The notes under the pieces: model-generated
Told to the model about the DNA's origin: nothing
What the model saw: only the letters and a program-made list of their open reading frames with translations
Databases searched by the model: none
In this document: in pieces, positions 58,058-64,000 of the stretch
Numbering within the stretch: the first letter of the stretch is position 1
How the letters are laid out: every line of letters starts with the position of its first letter
Made by a program: the position numbers and the translations under genes
Assembly: GCF_007830495.1 (NCBI RefSeq)
Contig: NZ_VLKW01000003.1
Coordinates: forward strand, 186,001 to 250,000
Origin: Pseudoduganella flava
Lineage (GTDB): Bacteria; Pseudomonadota; Gammaproteobacteria; Burkholderiales; Burkholderiaceae_D
Direction: 5' to 3'
DNA: 64,000 nucleotides

Positions 58058-59695
58058 ATGCGGCAGACAGGTTCCCCCCTCGGTTCGCCCGGCAGTCCGG
58101 CCGACAGTTCGGGCCTCAGCCGCCGGCGCATGCTGGCGCTGGTGGGCAAGACGTTCGGCGGCGCGGCGATGTACCACGCGATGACGTCGCTGGGCTTTGC
58201 GCAGGCTTCGCCGTTCCAGGGGCCGCCGCGGCTCGATGGCGCGCCGAAAGGCACGAAGGTGCTGGTGCTGGGCGCCGGCATGGCCGGCCTGGTGGCGGCG
58301 TACGAATTGCGCAACGCGGGCTACGACGTGCAGGTGCTCGAATATAACGGGCGCGCCGGTGGCCGCAGCTGGACGATCCGCGGCGGCGACCGCTACACGG
58401 AGCTGGGCGGCGCCACGCAAGTGTGCCGCTTCGCGCAGGGCGAATACGTGAACCCGGGGCCGTGGCGCATCCCCTACCACCATCACGGCATGCTGGATTA
58501 CGCGCGCCGCCTCAACGTGCCGCTCGAACCCTTCATCCAGGTCAATTACAACGCTTACCTGCACAGCCCCGGCGCATTCGGCGGCAAGCCGCAGCGCTAC
58601 CGCGCCGTGCAGGCCGACTACAACGGTCACGTGGCGGAGCTGCTGGCCAAGGCCGCCAACCGGGGCGGGCTCGATGGCGACATCAGTGCCGAGGAAAAGG
58701 ACAAGCTGCTCGAATCGCTGGCATCGTTCGGGGGACTGGACAAGGACCTGCTGTACGCGAAAGGCTTCGTGTCGAGCGAGCGGCGCGGCTATGACGTGCC
58801 GCCCGGCGGGGGCCTGATGGCCCGCGCCCAGTATTCGACGCCGGTCGCGCGCAGTGAACTGGTGCGCTCGCGGCTGTGGCAAAGCCTGGCGGTCGCGCAC
58901 CAGTATGAATTCCAGACCAGCATCTTCCAGCCGAAGGGCGGCATGGACCGCATCGCGCTGGCGCTGTACGAACGGGTGAAACCGCACGTGCAGTTCCATG
59001 CGAAGGTGACGGCGATCGCCCAGGATGCGCGCGGCGTCACCGTGACGTATGAAGATGCGCGCCAGCCGGGCCGGGGCGTCCGGCAAGCGAAGGCCGACTG
59101 GTGCGTGTGCACGATTCCATTGTCGATCCTGAGCCAGGTCGACTTGCAGGCGCGCCCCGAACTGCTGGCCGCCATCGAGGCGGTGCCGTATGCGGCCGCG
59201 TTCAAGGCCGGCCTGCAATTCAAGCGCCGCTTCTGGGAGCAGGACGACGGCATCTTCGGCGGCATCTCGTACACGGAGCTGCCGATCAACCGCATCAGCT
59301 ACCCCAACGCGGGCTTCAACGCCCAGGGACCGGCCGTCGTGCTGGGCGCCTACATGTTCGGGCCGAACGCGTTCGAGTTCTCGGCGATGGACCCGGCCGA
59401 CCGGCTGCGCGAAGTCGTGCGCCAGGGTGGCCAGATGCACCCGCAGTACGAACGCGAATTCGACAATGGCGTGTCGGTCGGCTGGCACCGCGTCCCATGG
59501 ATCAACGGCTGCATGGCGACGTGGACCGACAAGACGCGCGATCGGCATTACGACAACCTGTGCGCCATCGACAATCGCCTCGTGCTGGCCGGCGAGCACG
59601 CATCGTTCATCGGCGGCTGGCAGGAAGGCGCCGTGCTGTCCGCGCAGGATGCCATCACGCGGCTGCATGCGAAGATCAAGGCGGCCAAGGCATGA
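58058..59695 (+). CDS. Tat-exported flavin amine oxidase
   Basis: 545 residues. A twin-arginine-type signal (LSRRRMLALVGKTF, then a hydrophobic stretch ending FAQA) precedes an FAD-binding amine oxidase domain. VLVLGAGMAGLVAAYEL is the dinucleotide loop, RAGGRSWT the second FAD contact, and the C-terminal LAGEHASFIGGWQEGAV closes the flavin site. AAAGGAG precedes the ATG. It would oxidise an amine in the periplasm. The next gene overlaps by four bases and encodes a cytochrome c, so electrons may go to the respiratory chain instead of directly to oxygen. Confidence 0.85.
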   Translation: MRQTGSPLGSPGSPADSSGLSRRRMLALVGKTFGGAAMYHAMTSLGFAQASPFQGPPRLDGAPKGTKVLVLGAGMAGLVAAYELRNAGYDVQVLEYNGRAGGRSWTIRGGDRYTELGGATQVCRFAQGEYVNPGPWRIPYHHHGMLDYARRLNVPLEPFIQVNYNAYLHSPGAFGGKPQRYRAVQADYNGHVAELLAKAANRGGLDGDISAEEKDKLLESLASFGGLDKDLLYAKGFVSSERRGYDVPPGGGLMARAQYSTPVARSELVRSRLWQSLAVAHQYEFQTSIFQPKGGMDRIALALYERVKPHVQFHAKVTAIAQDARGVTVTYEDARQPGRGVRQAKADWCVCTIPLSILSQVDLQARPELLAAIEAVPYAAAFKAGLQFKRRFWEQDDGIFGGISYTELPINRISYPNAGFNAQGPAVVLGAYMFGPNAFEFSAMDPADRLREVVRQGGQMHPQYEREFDNGVSVGWHRVPWINGCMATWTDKTRDRHYDNLCAIDNRLVLAGEHASFIGGWQEGAVLSAQDAITRLHAKIKAAKA

Positions 59696-60078
59696 AAACA
59701 TTCCTCATTCCTCTCATCCTCGCACTCGCCTGCGGCAGCACGGCGGCGGCCGATGTGCCGCAGCTGTCGAAAGGCTTTCGCTTCGCCCAGCAGGACGGCA
59801 AGGCGCTGTACGCGGCCAGCTGCCAGGGCTGCCACATGGCGCATGGCGAAGGGGCGCGCGGCGCCGGCTTCTATCCGAAGCTGGCGGACAACCCGCGCGT
59901 GCAAAGCCAGGACTACGTGGCGTACCGCGTCGTGCGCGGCTACCGCGGCATGCCGCCATTTGCCGGCATGATGAGCGACGAGCAGATCGCCGCCGTCGTC
60001 ACCTATGTGCGGTCGAACCTCGGCCACGTGGACGGGCCGCCGATGCCCGCGGAGGACGTGCGCAAGCTGCGCGAATAA
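59692..60078 (+). CDS. periplasmic cytochrome c partner of the amine oxidase
   Basis: 128 residues with a signal peptide (…GSTAAA, before DVPQ). One heme site, CQGCHMAHGEG, and a distal methionine probably in YRGMPPFAGMM. It is a small class I cytochrome c. The ATGA overlap with the amine oxidase gene indicates coupled translation and a functional pair. It ends 14 bases before the convergent LysR gene. Confidence 0.85.
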   Translation: MKTFLIPLILALACGSTAAADVPQLSKGFRFAQQDGKALYAASCQGCHMAHGEGARGAGFYPKLADNPRVQSQDYVAYRVVRGYRGMPPFAGMMSDEQIAAVVTYVRSNLGHVDGPPMPAEDVRKLRE

Positions 60079-60092
60079 AGTGGCCGCCGCCG

Positions 60093-61010
60093 TCAGGCAA
60101 ACGCCACGTCGCGCAGCCGGGCCAGCGAGCGCGTCATCGACACGAATTCCGCGACGCCGCCGCTGCAGTGGCGCGTGCCCTTCGTGATGATGGCGACTTC
60201 GCGCTCGGCCACGGGGCGGCCCGCGACGGCCGTCTTCTTGATGCGGCGCGCCGCGATCGGATGGCTGAAGAGCCGTTCGGGCAGCAGGCAGAACGTGTCG
60301 GTGCTCGACACGTGGTCGATCGCGGCGATCAACGAGCTGGACGAATACACGGTCTGCGGCATGCGCCAGCCCCATTTGTCGAACACGTCGCGCAGCTCGT
60401 CCTGCGGCTGCTTCGCGCTGTTCGCTTCGCTGAACACGATCCACGGCCTTTCGGCCAGCGCACCGCCGTCGACCAAGGCATCCGGCGCACCGGGCCGGCT
60501 GGCGATGAACAGCGCCTCCGTGTAGATCGGCTCCACGCTGAGGTTGCCCCGGTTCAGGCCGGGCGGCACTTCCGAGATGACGACGTTCAGCCGGCCCTCG
60601 CGCAGCAGGTCGACGAGGTCGCCCGGCGCGCCATGCTGCACGTGCACGTTCGCATGCATGTTGCGCCGCTTGAAGTCCTCGGACACGCGCGGCACCAGCG
60701 TCAGCGCCGGATCGATGCTGGCGCCGACGACAACGGTGACGCGCTCGCCCTGCCGCTTCGCCGCCAGCATCGCCATCGCCTCGTCGACTTCGCCGAGAAT
60801 CGAGCGGGCATAGGTGAGCAGCTGGCGGCCCGGTTCCGTCAGCAGCAGCCCGGCGGGCGTGCGCAGCATCAGCTCGACGCCATGCGCCGCCTCCAGCTTG
60901 GCGACGCTTTTCGTCAGCGCCGCCTGCGAGACGCACAATGCCCGCGCCGCCGCCCGGAATCCGCCCTGCTCGATGACGGCAACGAAGTCGCGCAGCTGTT
61001 GCAGTGTCAT
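60093..61010 (-). CDS. LysR family transcriptional regulator
   Basis: 305 residues from the ATG at 61010 with GGGAGGA in front. The N-terminal winged helix-turn-helix (LQQLRDFVAVIEQGGFRAAARALCVSQAALTKSV region) is followed by the periplasmic-binding-protein-like effector domain. It resembles the LysR group that controls catabolic genes. It is convergent with the amine oxidase operon and is transcribed away from the DUF3016 gene at 61212; a role at either promoter is possible. Confidence 0.88.
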   Translation of the reverse strand: MTLQQLRDFVAVIEQGGFRAAARALCVSQAALTKSVAKLEAAHGVELMLRTPAGLLLTEPGRQLLTYARSILGEVDEAMAMLAAKRQGERVTVVVGASIDPALTLVPRVSEDFKRRNMHANVHVQHGAPGDLVDLLREGRLNVVISEVPPGLNRGNLSVEPIYTEALFIASRPGAPDALVDGGALAERPWIVFSEANSAKQPQDELRDVFDKWGWRMPQTVYSSSSLIAAIDHVSSTDTFCLLPERLFSHPIAARRIKKTAVAGRPVAEREVAIITKGTRHCSGGVAEFVSMTRSLARLRDVAFA

Positions 61011-61176
61011 GTTCCTCCCGTAATCACGTGGACACCGATCCTCATGCGAATTTCGTGCCAGCAAGTATCGGGCGCCGGCGTGCCGCGCGCACCGCCAGGC
61101 CGCTTCAAAGCGGTGCGCGTTGTGCTGGGCTGGTGCGTAACGGCTTGTATCGGACGATTGCAGCGCGTTCGAAAGG

Positions 61177-61197
61177 ACGTATATTCGGCATATACGT
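61177..61197. promoter_or_regulatory. inverted repeat before the DUF3016 gene
   Basis: ACGTATA-TTCGGCA-TATACGT, a perfect seven-base inverted repeat with a seven-base centre, 15 bases before the ATG at 61212 and in the 200-base gap shared with the LysR gene. It could be an operator, possibly for the LysR protein, although it lacks the T-N11-A core, or a hairpin at the ribosome-binding site. Confidence 0.4.
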
Positions 61198-61211
61198 TGA
61201 AAGGAAATACG

Positions 61212-61694
61212 ATGAAAACGATGTTACGCGCGGCAGGCTTGACGGCCCTGCTGCTGACGGCGGGCCTCGCATCGGCCGGCACCGCGACCGTCACCTACGG
61301 CCCGCTCGACAAGATGACGGACGTGCCCCGCTTCGCGTCCGACCGCGAAGGGATGGAAGCGCACTTCCGCGAGCACATGGGAAAACTCGCCGAGCAACTG
61401 CCGGCCGGCCAGGTACTGAAGGTGGAATTCGTCGACATCGACCTGGCGGGCGACCAGTTCCCCCGCGTGGCGATCCAGGACGTGCGCGTGCTGAAGGGCC
61501 GTGCCGACTGGCCGCGCATGGAACTGCGCTGGAGCGTGGAGCAGGACGGCACGGTCGTCAGCAGCGGCACCAGCAAGGTGGCCGATCCGAACTACCTGAT
61601 GAGCTCGAATCGCTACAACAACGAGATGTACGGGTACGAGAAGGAGATGCTGGACGACTGGTTCAGGAAGGAAGTGTTGAAGAAGAAGCGCTGA
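61212..61694 (+). CDS. DUF3016 family exported protein
   Basis: 160 residues with a signal peptide (…AGLASA, cleaved before GTAT). The mature part follows the DUF3016 pattern: V.YG.....DVPRFASDREG, a central VEFVDIDLAGD, RVAIQDVRVLKGRADWPR and a C-terminal charged helix ending LKKKR. Function unknown. AAGGAA precedes the ATG. Confidence 0.75.
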   Translation: MKTMLRAAGLTALLLTAGLASAGTATVTYGPLDKMTDVPRFASDREGMEAHFREHMGKLAEQLPAGQVLKVEFVDIDLAGDQFPRVAIQDVRVLKGRADWPRMELRWSVEQDGTVVSSGTSKVADPNYLMSSNRYNNEMYGYEKEMLDDWFRKEVLKKKR

Positions 61695-61700
61695 CCGGCG

Positions 61701-62318
61701 TCACGCGAACGCCGCGCTGCCGAAGCGCCAGTACAGGAAGGCCATCTGGGACGCGAGCAGCATCAGGCCGCCGTTGGTCCACGCGAACGCCGCAAGGCGC
61801 ACCCGCTCCCATGGCAGCGGACGTGGCGGCACCAGGCGGGCAGCGAGCGTGCCGAGTATCCAGCTGCAGGTCGCGATGATGGCCAGGGTGATCGTCATGA
61901 CATACCAGCCCGATATGGGCGGCGGTTCGCACTCGCATTCACGTACGAACATGGTTTGCGCGAGCGAGTTATGGGCAATGATTATGAGCGCCGCGAGCAG
62001 CCCAGGCACGAACAGCAAGGCCGCGCGCCTCCGATGGATCGCAATCTGCCAAACCAGGAAGGCCAGGAAAATGGCAGCGACGGGGATGTAGAAACTCAGG
62101 AGCTGCACCTGGTTGCCGAGCGCAGCGACAGCTTTGTCGAGAGGGACGCCATCGACGAGCGCGCTGACGACGTCGTCCGTGACCCCAGATCCGCCCACTA
62201 AGCTGACCGGCCAGCCGACCACGATGGCCACACCCGACAGCACACGCGCCTTCTGCCTGGCCCAGTCCAGCTCCGGGTCATAGTCCTCGTCCACATCCTG
62301 CGTTGCGTGTTCCGGCAT
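61701..62318 (-). CDS. membrane protein of unknown function
   Basis: 205 residues. An acidic N-terminus (about 20 residues with DVDEDYDPELD) precedes about five hydrophobic segments. A CECE pair of cysteines lies between the third and fourth helices. No domain was recognised. It is a single gene; its stop lies 6 bases from the stop of the convergent DUF3016 gene. Confidence 0.55.
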   Translation of the reverse strand: MPEHATQDVDEDYDPELDWARQKARVLSGVAIVVGWPVSLVGGSGVTDDVVSALVDGVPLDKAVAALGNQVQLLSFYIPVAAIFLAFLVWQIAIHRRRAALLFVPGLLAALIIIAHNSLAQTMFVRECECEPPPISGWYVMTITLAIIATCSWILGTLAARLVPPRPLPWERVRLAAFAWTNGGLMLLASQMAFLYWRFGSAAFA

Positions 62319-62406
62319 TCGCCCAGCTCCAGTTCGTCGATGCCGGATTGTGCCAGATAGTTCCTGCGAGAAATCTATCGAAATCTCTCCTCGCGGGATG
62401 TCCGAG

Positions 62407-63696
62407 CTACCCGCGCAGCGCCGTCACGAGCCGGTCCACTTGCGCTTCGCTCGTAAAAATGGCGGGCGTGACGCGCACGCAGGCGCCCGATGCCAGGCCG
62501 TCCCTCATCACGACGAACACGCCGTGCTCCTGCAATAGCCGCTTGGCCAGCGCGACGTTGTCCGCCACCGACCGTTTGCCGCGCAGCCGGAACGCGGCAA
62601 TGGCGCTGGTCAGGCGCGGATCGCTGGAGGCTAGCACGTCGATGCCGTCGATCTCGCGCGCCGCGTCGACCCAGCGGTTGCGCAGCCGGTGCAGGCGGGC
62701 CTGTTTGTTGGCGACGCCGATGCGCTGGTGCACCTGCAGCGCCAGCGGCACGGTCAGGTAGGCGGCGAAGTTGATCGTGCCCGTGTGGACGCGCGTGGCG
62801 ATGTTGTCGCCATCGGCCTCGCCCATGTACGGATCGATATCGCGCACTCGCCCGCGGCGGATGTACACGGCACCCACGCCGACCGGCGCGCCGATCCACT
62901 TGTGCAGGTTGATCGCGGCGAAATCGGCACCGAGGTCGGGGATGCGCATGTCGAGCTGGCCGAAGCCGTGCGCGGTGTCGACGATGACGTCGATGCCCCG
63001 TTCGCGCGCCATCCGCGCGATCTCGGCAACGGGCAGCACGACGCCGTTCCGGTGGCTGACGTGCGTGAGGATCATCATGCGCAACCGCGGGTGCTGCGCC
63101 ATCGCCTGCGCGTACGCATCGATCAGGCCCTGGTAGGTGGCGGGTTCCGGCAGGTCGATGCGCACGACATTCACGCCGCGGCGCTGCCGCAGCCAGTGCA
63201 CCGTCGTGATGACGTTGTCGTAGTCGAGGTCCGCGCACAGCACCGTGTCGCCCGGCCGCAGGCGGTTGTAGCCGCCGATCAGCGCGTGCAGCGCTTCCGT
63301 CGCACCACGCGTCAGCACGATCTCGTCGCGGCCCACGCCCAGCGCTTCCGCAACGGCGCGATGCGCGGCACCGTACTCGTCCGGGAACGCCAGCCGGCCG
63401 TAGTAGGCGTTGCCGGAGTTGACTCGTTCGACGTGGCGCGCATACGCGTCGACAACGGGGCGCGCCATCGAGCCCCAGTAGCCATTGTCGAGCATCGCCA
63501 CTTCGTCGGTGACGTCGTACAGCGCGCCGACCTTGCTCCACCAGCCGTTGTCGGCGGCCAGTGCTGCGGGCGCCAGCGCCGGCGGCGCCGGCACATCCGC
63601 CAACGAAGCAACCGCCGCGCCGGCGACCGACGGCACGAACGGCAGCAGCGCGCCGGTGCGCAGCAAGGCGCGGCGGCTGAAGACAGGAGGCTTCAA
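62407..63696 (-). CDS. Tat-exported PLP aminotransferase class V-like enzyme (PvdN/CefD-like)
   Basis: 429 residues from a TTG at 63696 that overlaps the stop of the TonB receptor (TTGA). A twin-arginine signal (FSRRALLRTGALLPF) ends near residue 27. The catalytic domain has VDTAHGFGQLD, where the Asp binds PLP, and INLHKWIGAPVG, where the Lys forms the Schiff base. The closest patterns are isopenicillin-N epimerase-like enzymes and PvdN, a Tat-exported PLP enzyme of pyoverdine maturation. A periplasmic PLP enzyme coupled to a TonB-dependent receptor suggests modification of an imported or exported chelator or peptide. Confidence 0.8.
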   Translation of the reverse strand: MKPPVFSRRALLRTGALLPFVPSVAGAAVASLADVPAPPALAPAALAADNGWWSKVGALYDVTDEVAMLDNGYWGSMARPVVDAYARHVERVNSGNAYYGRLAFPDEYGAAHRAVAEALGVGRDEIVLTRGATEALHALIGGYNRLRPGDTVLCADLDYDNVITTVHWLRQRRGVNVVRIDLPEPATYQGLIDAYAQAMAQHPRLRMMILTHVSHRNGVVLPVAEIARMARERGIDVIVDTAHGFGQLDMRIPDLGADFAAINLHKWIGAPVGVGAVYIRRGRVRDIDPYMGEADGDNIATRVHTGTINFAAYLTVPLALQVHQRIGVANKQARLHRLRNRWVDAAREIDGIDVLASSDPRLTSAIAAFRLRGKRSVADNVALAKRLLQEHGVFVVMRDGLASGACVRVTPAIFTSEAQVDRLVTALRG

Positions 63697-64000
63697 AACT
63701 TCACCGTGTAATCGACGTACAAGTTGCGGCCATCGGTGTCGTACGGCGCGTTGCGCGAGTAGATCAGGCCGCGGCTGGCCTGGAACACCGCTTCGTCCGG
63801 GTACTTGTCCAGCACGTTGTCGACGCCGAAGCGCAGCGTCTGCGTCGGCGTGACGCGCCAGCTTGCGGCCAGGTCGAGGAAGCGCATCGCGCCGAAGCGC
63901 TGGAAGATGTCGCCGGTGGCATTGCCCGTGCTGTCCGTCCAGGAGCCGTAATAGCGCAGGCGTGCAAGGGCGCTCCACACTCTGCGATCATATGCTGCAC
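63693..64000 (-). CDS. TonB-dependent receptor, C-terminal part (runs off the window)
   Basis: About 102 residues of a longer protein whose 5' end lies beyond 64000. The visible part has the last strands of a 22-strand barrel: RRVWSALARLRYYGSWTD, LRFGVDNVLDKYP, and an end of YVDYTVKF with the terminal Phe. NVLDKYP is the conserved late motif of TonB-dependent receptors. It imports a substrate across the outer membrane; the ligand is not visible from this fragment. Confidence 0.85.
   Translation of the reverse strand, partial: AAYDRRVWSALARLRYYGSWTDSTGNATGDIFQRFGAMRFLDLAASWRVTPTQTLRFGVDNVLDKYPDEAVFQASRGLIYSRNAPYDTDGRNLYVDYTVKF

Noticed and set aside
1..64000. CRISPR arrays, tRNA, rRNA, replication origin or prophage
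   Set aside because: No spaced short direct repeats, cloverleaf sequences, rRNA motifs, dnaA/repA boxes or phage structural genes were seen on reading.

Overview
The window is about 64 kb of high-GC, densely packed chromosome with short intergenic gaps and many ATGA/GTGA/TTGA overlaps. Gene content points to a betaproteobacterium of the Oxalobacteraceae (Massilia, Pseudoduganella or Duganella type): a PEP-CTERM protein, an LpxO-type lipid A hydroxylase, two PaoABC-like molybdenum hydroxylases, a periplasmic PQQ alcohol dehydrogenase and a large FHA-type two-partner secretion system. The genus is an inference from gene content and was not tested by any search. No tRNA, rRNA or CRISPR was seen, and no gene-free stretch exceeds 300 bases.

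Layout. (1) 232-6806: a surface-sugar operon in which two paralogous GT-C-like membrane proteins flank a GT2 glycosyltransferase, WecD and WecE, the last two enzymes of dTDP-Fuc4NAc synthesis. (2) 6870-13057: an RhlE-type helicase, a secreted-sensor diguanylate cyclase, two small proteins and a PEP-CTERM protein. (3) 13058-14169: an IS1595-type insertion sequence sitting in the T-tract of the PEP-CTERM gene's terminator. (4) 14273-18134: a three-subunit aldehyde-oxidase-type molybdenum hydroxylase without an export signal. (5) 18337-21381: lpxO, a CysM-like gene, two orphan immunity-type genes and a duplicated 3' end of the CysM-like gene. (6) 21332-29206, minus strand: one continuous operon for a lanthanide-type PQQ alcohol dehydrogenase, an XoxJ-like binding protein, a lipoprotein cytochrome c and a caa3-type oxidase with its CtaG assembly factor. 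Read together it is a full path from periplasmic alcohol to oxygen.

(7) 29842-47243, minus strand: a contact-dependent inhibition (CDI) locus in the order cdiB, cdiA, immunity genes. CdiA is about 4,911 residues. It has an ESPR signal, a TPS domain, about ten copies of a ~190-residue super-repeat, a Gly/Ala/Ser-rich insert, FHA-2 repeats, a degenerate VENN boundary and an EndoU-like C-terminus. Three AT-richer small ORFs follow. The last is a paralogue of an orphan immunity-type gene next to the CysM-like gene about 9 kb away. (8) 47510-54678: an S9 peptidase, a DUF4019 protein, a second, Tat-exported PaoABC cluster and an outer-membrane barrel protein. (9) 54900-64000: a DUF454 protein, a SatA-like acetyltransferase, a methyltransferase, an HxlR regulator divergent from a dehydrogenase of the imine-reductase class, a Tat-exported flavin amine oxidase with a cytochrome c, a LysR regulator, a DUF3016 protein, a membrane protein, and a Tat-exported PLP enzyme (PvdN-like) coupled to a TonB-dependent receptor that runs off the window.

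All functional calls come from reading motifs, gene order and remembered family features.
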